Below, piece after piece: positions 27,910 to 41,500 of a stretch of 64,000 nt of DNA. Under the pieces are notes generated by a model that was given only the letters and a program-made list of their open reading frames with translations, had not been told where the DNA came from and did no database searches. Each line of letters opens with the position of its first letter. The first letter of the stretch is position 1. The stretch spans positions 586,001-650,000 of the forward strand of contig NC_092572.1 in assembly GCF_037975245.1 (NCBI RefSeq). The letters run 5' to 3'. The position numbers were made by a program, and so were the translations under genes. This DNA is from Apostichopus japonicus (lineage: Eukaryota > Echinodermata > Holothuroidea > Aspidochirotida > Stichopodidae).

Positions 27910-28560
27910 AACGTAATCTTTCACTTACTATTTAAATTACTAACATCCCCAGCGTTTGATGTACTGATTTATTTCAGTCCATGATTTCCTTGTCATTGTT
28001 CGACTGAAGTATTTCTTTTATTTCTTTTGGCAAAATCACTTACAGGAAGATAACATGGAATAAACTTAATTGAATGGTATTGGTATCGTTTTACGCTCAT
28101 ACTGAAATATGACGGATAATCTCACCTGACTCAGGGGTGAGAACAATCCAAGGGTTTTCATTGTAAACATTGCGTGTAGTGTTGTTACCGAATGTAACCT
28201 TTGTTTAAAATATTGAAGAAGACAAATTTGGATATTTTGTCAACCTTCATGAAAAAATATCTCATTTCTTTCCTACGTAAAGAAGTAGCGCCCAAGCACG
28301 GACGGAACACGAGACAACATACTTTCAATTTCTGTTTCCGATTGTGTTGGGCGAGTACTGTACCCGATACAAGATGACGTATGATAACTAATGCAACATA
28401 CTTTCACTATACATCATATGTAAACAAATGGTGGACTAGGCGTTGCTATATCGACAGACAGTTAACGTATTAATTAAGTGGACTCGGTGTGTTATTGGTA
28501 AGTAAAACATGACAACAGTAAGATGACGACATGTCAGGACTTATTTTGAGACAACGTTTA
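27910..28560. other. Upstream flank of the pseudokinase gene, nothing recognised
   Basis: No exon, repeat or clear regulatory cluster seen. Confidence 0.35.
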
Positions 28561-29025
<465 letters not shown>

Positions 29026-29081
29026 TGATTGAAAATCGTAATGAGTTGGAAAATGAGAGAACAGTGAAAAAACTTCCAGCC

Positions 29082-31494
29082 TAATTTTATTTCAATGTGT
29101 TATATTTTAATATCAAGAATGTATCTACTAGTGTAAGGGCTAAGATAAGGATGACAGTAATCAATCAATGAAAGGTAATGCAATGTTTGTTACGCAATAC
29201 AATAATTATTTACAATTCGTTAGCTAACAACACCTTTTCCAATAGTTTAAAACGTCCAATTTACAATGAGAGTACAATTTTCCCGTTTCACTTTTAACGA
29301 GGGGTTACATTGCTCCCCCATTGTTACACGTTTAGCACATGCATTTGACAAAGCAACAAAGAACATAATTGAACTGCCTTCGTATGTATTATTGGTTTGC
29401 CCTTACTTGTAGTATCTGTATAACTGTATTAGCATGAATATGGCTTTGGTCCTTCTTCCACGCAATGAAGCAATGACTGCTGGTTAGGATGATGTTCATG
29501 TGTGACAAACATGCATCTTCCAGAGTGAATTTTGTTAAGATATTTTCAATGCAAACTATATTAGAGGTTTCACTGACTAATTCAATCTTCAGTTCTTTTG
29601 ATGACGGTAACATTAAGAGATTGTAATATTTTTGGTGATGACGTTGACATTGACTATGGAAATAACGAGAAAGAAGGCAATAAAGATGATGTTAAACACG
29701 AGGGTTATGAACACGTAGACGATTATAATGGTGATGATATTTCTTCCTTCTTTTTCCTCCTTCGGACAACTATCACTGTGATCAGATTGAATTTTAAAAT
29801 GGGGATCACTTCATCAATTTTCCCAAATGTTTTCGACCATGGTAACTAGTTTTGCAATGACATGTTGAAGGCTAAGATAAATAATTAACTCACCCCCAAA
29901 CTTATGTTACTTTGCTCCTTCGATATTCCGCAATTCGCAGTGTCCGCTCGAAGTTCGGGTCCAAACAAAGATGGCGGCGCCTAACGATATCTTCACGTGT
30001 GTACAGTAAAACGTGGCTCACGTAATGGAGCCTCCATTCAGACTGACACTAAATCCAGGCCCGTCCTTCGTAGTAACTCACTGCTCTTCCTAACTGATAA
30101 ATGTTGATGATGATGATGTGGGCAAGTCCATTATGCAAAAGGGTGATGATCACTACAGACATAATGTACTAAAAACGTACTAAAAAAATCGTTTCACAGT
30201 GACTATCAAACCAGATTCACAAATTGAGTATTATCACGTGCTGGTATGGTCTTATCATGTGCTGGTATGGTCTTTCGCAACAATTTCATATTGACCTAAC
30301 AAACAAATCTTATCTGCGTACTGTTAACTCGAACCTGGTCATCCCTTAATGAAGTGTAGATATGGAAGACGGACATCAGAGAAAGTTATTATTTTTAACG
30401 ACCTTGTAATATTTGGACGATATTCTGAACAAGTGTTATGTAAATAAGTTTTACTGATTATTTTATATCACCTTATTACTGGACATAAAATATATCTCAC
30501 ATCCAGTACTGGGTTATCCATATTACCACGTGATGTTTTTGGTTTCGAATGTCACAAAGCAATGCTCTCACAGTCGTTCAGTTCACGTCATGTTACATAG
30601 CTTATGATTTCACATCTTGTCGGTATAATTCGTGCAATATTTTAAAGATATTTATAAGTTTTTTTTGTAGCAATACGCAAAATATCACATTTTTGTATTC
30701 CTTGCCGAAGGCCAAAGGAATATATGCGATGATGATGGCGTGTGTATGTGACGCTTACTCGATATCTCAATAATTGAGACTTCGATTAAATTCATAACTA
30801 ACATGTGGGTAACCCATATTTGGTAGAAAAACCTATTTGTTTTTGTAAAAGTAAAAGGTCATTCCAGGTCATCAGAGGTCAAAATGTTATAATCTTTTAA
30901 ACTGCTTGTAGGCAAGATATCTTAGGAAGGGTGACTAGGAGGAAAAACAATGACTCTTGAAGTAATATCTTGTTGATGTACCGACTTAGCATGTGGATTG
31001 CCCTTGGTAATAATAAAAGTCTCTGTGGAATTCCATACGGGTCAAATTTCAAAATTGGTAGTTTTATGAAAACCCATTCTACGGTACCTATAATATGGAT
31101 CATACTGTCATCACGTAGATATTTTAACACTATCATCATGATGCACAAGTCTATATCATTCCATCGTCCGCAGTAGGCATCCATAAAAAATGTAAAAAAA
31201 AAATTAATGTAGGAACAAAACCGACGAAATCTAAGCTGACAAGCTGACAAAGCATATATCTTCCACTTGCACTTGGTGTTGAGAGAAAATCTCTGCAATA
31301 AAAATCATGGCAGCGATAACAGCAAATTTGTCTCAAACTCCTTCAATTGTGGTATATTTTGCAAATAATGATCGATAACATGCAGAAAAAAAAATACCTC
31401 AAGTAATAATTTAGGAGATGTTTGGCCACCTTAAGTGTTTTGGTATTCTGACACGAACACTTTCTCTTCACGTGTTTGTATTAACGAACCTAAT
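29082..31494. other. No gene recognised
   Basis: Open frames near 29598-29849 and 30897-31298 lack domains or splice support. 29930-30080 is CpG-richer (see the separate entry). The TTCCTTGCCGAAGGCCAAAGGAATAT area near 30700 looks like an old repeat. Confidence 0.4.
29930..30070. promoter_or_regulatory. CpG-richer segment with YY1-like site
   Basis: AAGATGGCGGCGCC near 29970 fits the YY1 consensus (AANATGGCGGC). It is followed by CACGTG-containing TTCACGTGTGTAC and several CpGs in an otherwise AT-rich, CpG-poor stretch. Could be a promoter or a fragment of a repeat. No downstream exon was recognised on either strand. Confidence 0.3.
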
Positions 31495-31745
31495 GGGAGT
31501 GTTAGCTCAGTAGTTAACGCCGGTGCCTTCCAATCACAAGGTCTCCAGTTCGAGTCACTCCAAGATTAATGTAAGTCGTCCAGTTACAGAGTTGTTGACA
31601 ATTGACAATTCATAATCATGGACGTTAAATATGAATCTAAAAGACTGACTTCGGTCAACTTGCGGCTTTGATAAGCCAATGAGGCTTCTTCGCGAGTTCC
31701 TGCTCTCAGGAGGATCCAAAATACATACATACATACATACATATT
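31495..31745 (+). mobile_element. tRNA-headed SINE, best-preserved copy
   Basis: Starts GGGAGTGTTAGCTCAGTAGT (box A) and has CCAGTTCGAGTCAC (box B), a body with GACTGACTTCGGTCAACTTG and GCGAGTTCCTGC, and a (CATA)n tail at 31721-31743. Same family as 1975-2196. The internal Pol III promoter looks intact. A simple-repeat 3' tail is usual for SINEs that borrow LINE machinery. Confidence 0.85.
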
Positions 31746-34180
31746 ATGCTACCGTTGTTAGTGTATGACATAGTGAAGCCTTACCAACTCGACAGTTCCA
31801 TGCTTTGTCGTCAAAAATGTTTTACATAAATGACAGTTAATCGTGTACTTCGAGCTGGATTTTTTGCATATCAACTCTAAAGAGGTTTTGTGCCATTAAG
31901 TAATGAATTTCAAAATCACAAAACTTGGAATAAAGTGTTTACACATTGTTACAGTTCTGTTTGTAATAATCATGTAATGGTCTTATATTTTAACTTCAGA
32001 TGGGGATGTCCACATCTTTACTGTAAGCAGTCTACTTGGACCGCTGGTACTATACTTTATTGTGTATGGGGGTTGTCTGCGCATAACCAAGCCGCCATGA
32101 TATCGATGTTTAATAAACATTTTTCATTGGTTTATAAATGCTCCTTGATGTTTGTGCACAACCTCTGCAAATGAAAATGCCGGAAAAAAAAACATGCATA
32201 TAGCGAACCATTTTACACATTTACTTCCCATTGAGCTAGGATAGCTTTATCTGCTTGTAAAGATAGCCTTGCTAATATCGAGGTTTGACTAGCCCACGAG
32301 TCACTCGCCAAACTGTCGAGCGAAGTGCATTTCCTATTTGCCAACGCTTAAATTCGCCAACGCTAATGGCGAGTTGGCGACCGCGCTGAATTCCACGTTG
32401 CTGAGCTCCTCTAGCTCTCTCTGACCAGTGTTCTTGTCATACGCACGAAGGTTTTGATATGTCCGGTGCGGTCCTACTAAAACCCGCCTGAACACGCCTG
32501 GTGCAAACGCAGTCGGCGTAACATAATTGTCATATTGTTTTTGATAAAGGTCAAAGCTCAGTTTGGGTCAATACAGCTCAAACTGTTAATACCCTACAAA
32601 CATCATATATCCAAAACTCTCACTTTGAAACCAAAGCAATTACAAAATATCTGCAATGAGCAAATAATCACTAAGTCTTGTATTACGTTCGAGTCTCCCT
32701 TTAAACCGGATCATTGGCGGCAGAGTGCTCTTGTATCAGTTATTTTCATTTTAATGTGCACACATCAAAGAAGAACATTAGGGCGGCGGTCCCCATGGCT
32801 CAATACATTCATAGTCACGAACGGTACCATATTTTCATACTATTTAATGAATTTGATATTACATACTGAAATGCAAGGTCTTTGTTTAAATACACCGATC
32901 ATCAAGGACATGGTAGCTGCGATCGATTTATCTTAACCACAATTTCTAGTTAATTGTGGTATTCGAAATCCGGGTTGACCAATGATGTTAATTTGTAGTC
33001 CTTCAAGGCGGAAGCATTAAATATTAAGACACAGTGCAATCAATGCACATTGTTTTGAAGATTTATCTCAGTTGTAATTCCACTGATTGTGTAGATGAGG
33101 CACTACGATTAAGTGTAGATGACTAAACACAATTACAGCTGCACATACACATGTTAAAAGCATTTCAATAGTATGATGCGTTCAGTACCCTCTCTACAGA
33201 GGATAACGAAGGTTCTCACACCAGCCTTAGATCGTTTCGTGTGAATGTATTGTTCCATTCAATATGTGTGAGATACGGTGCTTTAACCTAAATATCTGAG
33301 CATTTTTCACTTTCACAGGGCGCGTGTTTATCCTCGACGATTGATAAGTCTTCTTAAAGGATGATAAGGTGTTAAGTAAAATATTCATGTTCTTAAAAAT
33401 TTAGAAGCAAACACAAGTGCTGGTAGGATTGACACAAATAAACTCTACTTAAACCATGACACGGAGGGGGTTTGTTTCATTACCGTGCATAAAATGTTTT
33501 ATCTAATACTTAATCCTAACCAATTCTCACGAACTTGTATTGAACGTTGCGATTCTTTTGGCCTTAATTTGTGGTATATTTACTATATAATGCTACGTTA
33601 TACAGCGTGAACAAAAAGGTATCTTCTTTGACATCTAAGTAAATATTCGACATTATATCTTAAGTAAACCTTTTACCAGGACACCATCACCTTCCAGAGT
33701 AATCTCCCTGTATTAGTCGAGGGTTAAGCCAGTCAAAACAGATTACATTCTATCAACTATATCTCCAGTTGGAGCAAAATATTGAGATTAGGTTATCAAG
33801 TTGCATTCTGAAATATATTTCGTTTCAATAAAATTGTCAAATTGTATGTTAACAATTACCTGCTAAATATTTTGGAACGTTAGTCAGATTTTGCCTCAAA
33901 TGTGGCTGTACAACCCAGTGAAATTGGGTTATGTGCGAACCGTTAGTAATTTTCGGAGCCCTCGGGCTTTTCAACCCCTATAAATTTAGTCTACAGTCAA
34001 TGTTGCACTTTGAAGTGTAAAGACACATGAGTTTAATATAATTATTGCACATTGCAAGATTAATTCCATGCCCATCTCTGCTGCAGACCATCGATGTTTT
34101 CTGACAACAACTTCGCTTACAGGAAACAGTGTCATTGTTGGTAAAAAAATGATCTACTGACAACGTTATCATAAAGAACG
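31746..34180. other. No gene recognised
   Basis: Open frames at 31890-32174 and 32535-32936 have no recognisable domain. 32280-32520 is more GC-rich with repeated CGCCAACGCT/TCGCCAA motifs, possibly the edge of an unrecognised mobile element. Confidence 0.4.
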
Positions 34181-37100
34181 AAAGAGGAACGTGTTTTTAA
34201 CTGTCAATTGACTCTTGTTATGGAATTGCGCCCTCTATTATTGTCCTGGTAAGCGTCACCGTTAATGTTACACGAAGCATATTATAATAAAGTCACACGA
34301 TGTTAGTATTTAGCAGGCTGTCTGATCATCCTTGCACAGAGAAAGAAAGAATGTTTTAACTCCCAGTCGACTATTTTATTGGACTTGCGCCCTCTATTTT
34401 CACTCTGTTTTTTCTGTTACCAGTAACGTTACACTAAGTATAGTGAGTGTAATTAACACACATGATGTTAGCATTCAGCAGGTTAATTGACCTTGTATTG
34501 ACCTGAACGGCTGAAATACATCTATGTCTCGTTAGAAGAGGGAACGTTGTAACAATCTCATATGGAAAGGTGGCGATCATTTGATCCGTGCATAGTCGAC
34601 CTCGGGCCTTAAGTGTGTGTTTTATACCTTCCAAAACGACCGTATCGCGATCTTTTGAACAAAATCAATGTACCGATATCATTTACTGATATCGGCTAAA
34701 ACAAATTACAGTAGTTTAAACATTTCTCTTTCATAATCTTTTAACGAATCATCATTAATCTGAACTTTACTGTATGTCGTTTTCCGATTAAAAAAGTTTA
34801 AATTTTTAGTCCAGTCGGATTTATGTGCTTGCATATTCGTTTATTTTACAAGGACGCTAACTTCAAACTACTCGAATTCTCAGACCGTTTTATCAAACTG
34901 CATGGCTAAACTTGCGCAACTAACTTCAAATTCTGTTCTTTCATATTATATAAGCCTATTTCTGATTGGTTAATGTTCACTGTATGTCTTTTTTCCATCG
35001 AATGAAAGTTTCCGTTAGAAATTTTTCTTCGAAAACCTCATTATAACGCCTCATTATTTATTCATGAGCTACGTCACGAATCAGCTTGTGTATCAACAAC
35101 ATTCTCACTGATGCTTCGTCCGACAACCGTATTGTGATTTCTGAGGTGAATTTCGAAATTTGTTAAGTAATATGCAATGAAATAAGATGACGACATTGCA
35201 ATAAACATAAATTAACAAGCTGAGAATCCTATTTCATAGTTTCCTTTGAAATAGGATGAATATAGTGATATAAATTGCCCACGTAAACGTTTGTAGCGAA
35301 CGTACAGGCCTACCGTGCTTTATGTATTAATGCATATGGTTTCGTACAGTTAGGTTAACACTCGTATGTACGTAGGCTAAAGCTATCGCTAGGACTATCA
35401 CTGGTTGTTTGTTTGGATGATACCACTGTAAGTGGGTAACTCTTTATTTTGCTTTTACAACCAATTGATTTGTAACAAATGTTATTTTCTCAAGTTCGAT
35501 TAAAAGGTGTGCAGACAAATAAATGTATAAACACAACGTCATGTCTCAGTGTTCGTTTACATTCACTGCTATAATTATTTTAGCATCAATTCATTTAGAA
35601 ACAAATACAATCCCCTTGCCGGTAATGGAACAGTCCGCCTGTCAATATGCATATTCATACCGGTGACTCATAACATCGGCGGATTTTAGTCTGTGTGGCT
35701 TTGTAGAGCAAATGCTCTTTTATAGCCTAAACTTTTCCATATGCTAACTGGTCGAACCTCTGTTCTGCATATTGAGCTTATAATACACCAATGCTGTTTT
35801 CTTTCTTTCTCCTTTCACAAACGTATTTTCGTTAAGAGGGGTGCTATATAGTTTCATTAGCTTCATAAGGCAACGTAATCTAAGTAGCTATAAACATATC
35901 TGTAAACATAACAGCGTTCGTGGATCTTATCAAAACTGAACCTGCGTAAAGAAAGAGACCTTTGAATCTGTGTTTTGCTAGAAGACTAGGGAAGAAGCTA
36001 TATTGTAAACATATTTAAAGATTTTAGTTCACAATTTAGTAGTTACGTCCACCTTTATATATGTGTTTTCTCATTTTGGATGGCGTAGTTTCACTTTATT
36101 GTCAATACAGCTAACTTTACAACTCTACTGGGATCTTAGAATACGTTGTGGATTTCAAGGATTGCATACCACACACACACAAATACAATTAATTAAGGAA
36201 ACGATGTCATCATAAATAAACCTCCGTTTCAAGCAAGGAGTAAATTAACTCACATTCATGAAAGTGTTGATATGTAGCCTACATTCTGCATTCAGAAACA
36301 CAGAATTCATCTCCCAATAATTCACTAATAGTATTGCTTTCTTGTTATGTTAAGATCGGAGCAATTTCTATTTATGTTTCTGTTTGGTGTTACCATTAAT
36401 GTTACACTAAGCATAGTATAGTTGACTCTAATGATGTTAGCATTGAGCGGGCTGTCTGATAATGCTAGCATAGAGAAATAATGCTTTAGTTCTCAGTTGA
36501 CTATTTAAATGGACTTGCACCCTCCACAATCATTTTTTTTTATGTTACCGGTAACGTTACACTAAGCATAGTGTAAATAACTCACATGATATTAGCATTC
36601 AGCAGGCTGATTGACCTTGTATTGACCTGAACGGCTGAAATACATCAATGCCTCGTTAGAAGAGGGAATTTTGTAACAATCTCTAACTGGTCGAACCTCT
36701 GTTCTGTATATTGAGCTTATAATACACCAGTGCTGTTTTCTTTCTTTTTCCTTTCATAATCACGTATGTTAGTTAAGAGGGGGCGCTATATAGTTTCATT
36801 AGCATCAGAGGCAACGTAATCTAAGTAGCTATAAACATATCTGTAAACATAACAGCGTTCACTCGATCTTATCAAAACTGAACCTGCGTAAAGAAATAAG
36901 AAATTTGAATCTGTGTTTTGCTAGAAGACTAGAAAAGTAATTATTTTCTAACATTTTTATACATTTTAGTTCACAATTTAGTAGTTACGTCCACCTTTAC
37001 ATATGTGTTTTCTCTTTTTGGATGGCGCAGTTTCACTTTATTGTCAATACAGCTAACTTAACAAGAAACGACGTCATCATAAATAAACTTTCGTTTTAGG

Positions 37101-38579
37101 CAAGGAGTAAATTAACTCACATTCATGAAAGTTTGATATGTAGCCTACATTAACTATAATAACTGAAATAACTATAAATATATTAGCATGGTATGGTCGC
37201 AATATGAACTATGTATGTAATAGAAGTAACGGGTCAGGAAAATGCCGTGTATAATGCAGTGTAACGGTAGAGACAGGTACAGTTAATATCGTTCCCTAAC
37301 TTGTGACTATCGTTTAGATGGGACCTGCATTAGCTATCTAATGAACGAGGACGGAAAGCATCTTATAACACAATAAATAATACATGTCCGTATTTGACAT
37401 GTAACTAGAATGAAAAGAAGAAGAATATTAACTAACATGATACAGAGAAACATGGTTACTGCTTACTCTGTTCAACTAACCATGTATCGAGATGTGATAT
37501 ACAAATATATACTATCAACTAGCGCCATCTCATATACAAAGTAACAATAGGAATACAAGATAACTTGACATGATGTAAAGAAGGGTTGTCTGGCGAGTGT
37601 AAGGAATTTTAAAACCTGGTCACTACACATTAGTCTTTGTACACAATATTCACTACCATTAAAAATCGGAGCCGAAGGACAGATCACAGTACAGATACAG
37701 AAGTTGGTCTTACTCTAATCTTATCAGAACCGTATATGCAAAAAGACTTCTCGACCTCTTTCTTAAGATCATGTTTGGTATTATGTTCGCCTTCTTCGAT
37801 GATCACACAGTCACAGTCTCGATGCAATGGGACTAGGGTTGTGAGCGGATCAGTCGTTCGGTTTTTTTTACGTGCCAAAGTCCTTACCTGGCGACTTTTC
37901 TTAAAAAGTATATGTAAATATACGGTTGTGATTCCGATCATTTGCAACGTTACCGCCTTCCGTTTCCTTGAATAATCCTGGTTCCTGTTTGAAAATTCAG
38001 TACAACAGAAACAGTCACTAAGAGCAGGCATTATATAAAACGTAACAGCGTCGCCTTTTGTTGATGACAAACATTGCTGTTCTTTCACTGCTACAAGTTA
38101 ATGGAACTTTCAATATAGCTTAAGTTAGCTATGGGATTTATTAGGTGGAGATGTGCTATGTATAGCATAGGGAAGTTTTTCTCTGCAAGTTATGTATGTT
38201 TTTCAATCAACTAATAACGTTTGCCAAAACGTATGTTTCACAATCAATTTTCATTGTAATTTAAGGCACTCAACATATAGCGAGTGCACATTATGAGCTG
38301 GGGCGACTTAAATATTCGTATTTTTAGATTTAAAAATGGTTAGAGAAAGGACATGAATGTGGACAGTCTCTTATTTCATGCACTCTCACGTTGTTTGACG
38401 TCAATAACTAGCTTTCATATTCCCAAGAATAGCGATTGAAAAATTTCCCTTTCAATTTTATGTGGTATACATAACATACAAATATCGTGGTTTACTCTTT
38501 TGGTGCATTTGTAAGTGTACAGTTGTTGATGGTACATAGCATTTAGAACGAAAGAGGGAAGTGTTTTAACTGTTGATTG
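34180..38579. repeat. Decayed, multiply copied non-coding modules
   Basis: The roughly 160-bp module 'TTGACT....T.GACTTGCGCCCTCTAT...GTTACACTAAGCATA...GTTAGCATTCAGCAGG' appears near 34200, 34370, 36480 and, outside this span, at 42810 and 42960. The TGACCTTGTATTGACCTGAA...GGGGGCGCTATATAG...CCTGCGTAAAGAA module appears near 34490, 35745-36060 and 36610-37000, matching 24.9-25.3 kb. 37180-37390 matches 25620-25810. No receptor exon was recognised with these copies. Confidence 0.7.
37743..37907 (+). mobile_element. Diverged second copy of the U2-headed retroposon
   Basis: Begins GACTTCTCGACCTCTTT then TTAAGATC, about three-quarters identical to the U2-derived head at 8294-8250. It contains GCGGATCAGTCGTTCGG and ends GGCGACTTTTCTTAAAAA, as the other copy does. 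Flanking direct repeats GTATATGCAAA (37732-37742) and GTATATGTAAA (37908-37918) differ at one base and look like a target-site duplication. The long minus-strand open frame across it (38088-37684) is probably fortuitous. Confidence 0.65.
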
Positions 38580-38587
38580 ACTCTTGT

Positions 38588-41500
38588 CAGAGCCGTATAT
38601 AGAGAGAGTTTGGCCAACTGGCGATTTGTGACGTCACACGCAAACCATGGGCATCAAAATAGGTCCAGTTGTCGTTACCAGTTGCGCGAAACACGAAAAA
38701 CACCACACACAATATATAGCAGCTTTGCACACTGTGCTCGTTGCGAACAAACGAAGCGACTCAGAATGTCAGATTTTGACAGGCATACGAGGAACAAAAT
38801 GGATATCAGGTAATGAATTAGAGTATGCGTTAGTTAATGACATTTACGTTTATCTTCACACCTGAAATGCATAGAAAACTAGCTGAAAACCTGTCATTAC
38901 ACTTGTTTTATTTTACGCCTCATACTACTAGTCCTACTTTAGTCATACAAACGAAAAGCACACATCACAGTCCTGGCTAGGCTAGATTACAGACGCACAA
39001 CTATAGCTTCAGGCCTACATTAATAGATCCTTCAATTAAATAAAGTAGGCCTACACATAAAATGACAATTTATGCTTCACTGATCTTTCAGGTTTGCCAA
39101 AAAGTAGTTGTACCAGAGGTCATTGTATTAAACTCCAGAAGTTACATAGTAGGATTAATATTCGGCATAACTTTTTCTCTAAAGTCTAATACAACTTATA
39201 CAAGGGTTGTGAATGGATTGAATGGTTTGCCTGAGAAGGTTGAATTGCAAGTAGTGTGTATGGGTTTAAGAATACTTTGGATGAGTACATTAAGCATTGT
39301 AATTGGGTATGGCATTTGATGTCCTCGGTTTTATTCCTCTCATATAGCCTTAGGGTCCTTAATGGGGACTTGAATGTCTCTCCTGGTCATTTTTTCTACT
39401 AAACTAAACTATATACTTGAGTGTAGGAGTTAGCAATAGTTGGGAGTCTGTGGGCAAACCTAAGACTGATATTGTGGTGTTAATTTCTCAGGAAGGTAGT
39501 ACTAGGCTATAGTAGGTGCAACAGATTGAATGGGTCTGTCGAGAAAAAAAAAAACCTGCAACAACTAAATACTGGTGTCTGTTGTAGCTTATGTATTTTC
39601 CATTAACATATATACTATACGGTCATGTCCTTAATGAGGTTTCATGGATCACACTGACATAGTGTGCCTACTTGTCAGTGTTGTCAACTGAGCATAGGGC
39701 TGATGACATCATTCAGTTTGTTTTTATGCAGACAGCAAATGGCCATAATGATAATTATTAATTGTTACTTATTCTTCATACTGCCCTTACTGGCCTTACC
39801 TGAACAGTGATGTATAAAAATGCAAGAAGTCGTTAAGCTTTGCATTTAAGAATCGTTTCAGCCTGTCCTATTTCAAACATATGATTGGCAGGTTTACACG
39901 TTACATAGCTTATCAAAATGGAGCTGTTCTGTAAAGCAAGAAAATCACGCATATGCATGCATACAAACACACTCATATATAACAATTTCTGAATATCTTT
40001 TCAGCTGCCCAATGGTACTGGAATGCAAGCTCTGTTGGGTGAAGTAAAAAACCCTCATTGTACTCTTTTATCATGGTCAGCGTAGCTGGAACCCGCAATG
40101 ATGGTGATGTGGATTTGACAGTACCTAGACAAGAATTCAATAGCTGCTTTGTGTTGAAGTGGGTTCAACTTGCTCAAGGCCATGACAGGATGACGACTAG
40201 ACATTAGGATGAATAAACCAGGCAGTTGTTAAAACATCCATTGGGTGACCCTCACAGTCTACCAGGCACTGCATCGCAGAAGCAAAATGAAGTGTGTGTG
40301 TGATACCTTTATCTTATGAGAGTGGAATGGTATCAGTGTGGCTTCTGTCAATTTGGCTTCAAGTCTTTGTTTTCTTGAAAGCTGAGAAGATCTTTCAGTG
40401 GTTTCACACTGACCTCTGTACTTGACAATTCATGTGTATTTGCCAGCTCAGGAGGAAGCCAGATTTTAATTACATTAACCAATGCTGACTTTTTTTGGAC
40501 ATGTGGTACATCTGCAAGGAGGTGAAGGAAGCAGTTGGAGTTGCATGGATGTGGAATCTTGTTGATAGTCTGGCAGTCTTATCCACAGATTATCCCAAAG
40601 CTTCTCCACATTGCCACATTCAGAACTTATTACATTGATAAACTTGAAAATTGCAGGAATCTAACGAAGCACCCATCAAGGGAATTTGTTTGTATAATTA
40701 TTGAAAGCTGTGACCTTCTGATGTGACAGACTAATGTGAAATAAAGGGCAGTAGATTACCTTGTAAATGAACCTTGTTATTGTTTGATTGTATCTAATGT
40801 TTGCAAAATTTTAAGTTGCATGCTACCAATTGAAACATAATTCTTTCTCTATTAATGGGATATAAATACTTCTCCTTAAAGGGTGTGGAGACTCCCGCAC
40901 AAAGAAACGTCTCATGCCGGTTATCTGACCTAGATTCGAATGCGGTGTAACAGAAGTGTTAGACACCACCATTGATCCCAGAAAATACACATACAGCTTG
41001 CTACCATCTTTAAATAGACATTAGTGTACAGTCAATACAAACATCACAGTCAATACCCACAACACAGTGCACATAGCAGCGTGGACATCTCAGGTCTAGA
41101 TAAAAGATAACAAGGTATCGGGTTTCATTACTGTCTGCATTTTGTAGCGACACAAGAAAAAACTTCACTTGCAAGCAACGGAAAGTAAACTTTTTCAGAG
41201 CGCGGCATGCGGTTTAGGGCAAGTCTTCAATACCTTTAAATATACTGCATCGGTTGTTGTCACTTGATCATTTGCTTGTGTGTGAGCTAAACAGCTTAAA
41301 TAATATGTAAAAAAATAATACAAACTTTCAAATTGCCAGATATTTACTTGCTCAAAATCATTATCCAATCATGATTTGTTGCTATCCTTGAGTCCATTAT
41401 TCAGATGATGAGGCAGATTCCCTTCGACTCTCCATGATGAAGGTAAAACCTTATATCTTAACCAACTGCCATTGAGTGTCCATTTGAAAGTTTCAAACAC

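Noticed and set aside
30897-31298. 133-codon minus-strand open frame
   Set aside because: No recognisable domain or splice partners; the opposite strand is also open, and the surroundings look like old repeat.
32535-32936. 133-codon plus-strand open frame
   Set aside because: No recognisable domain, no supporting splice sites or neighbours; length is within chance for this window.
37684-38088. 134-codon minus-strand open frame as a gene or receptor exon
   Set aside because: About half of it is a retroposon copy with flanking repeats. No domain is recognised and the possible membrane stretch is short.
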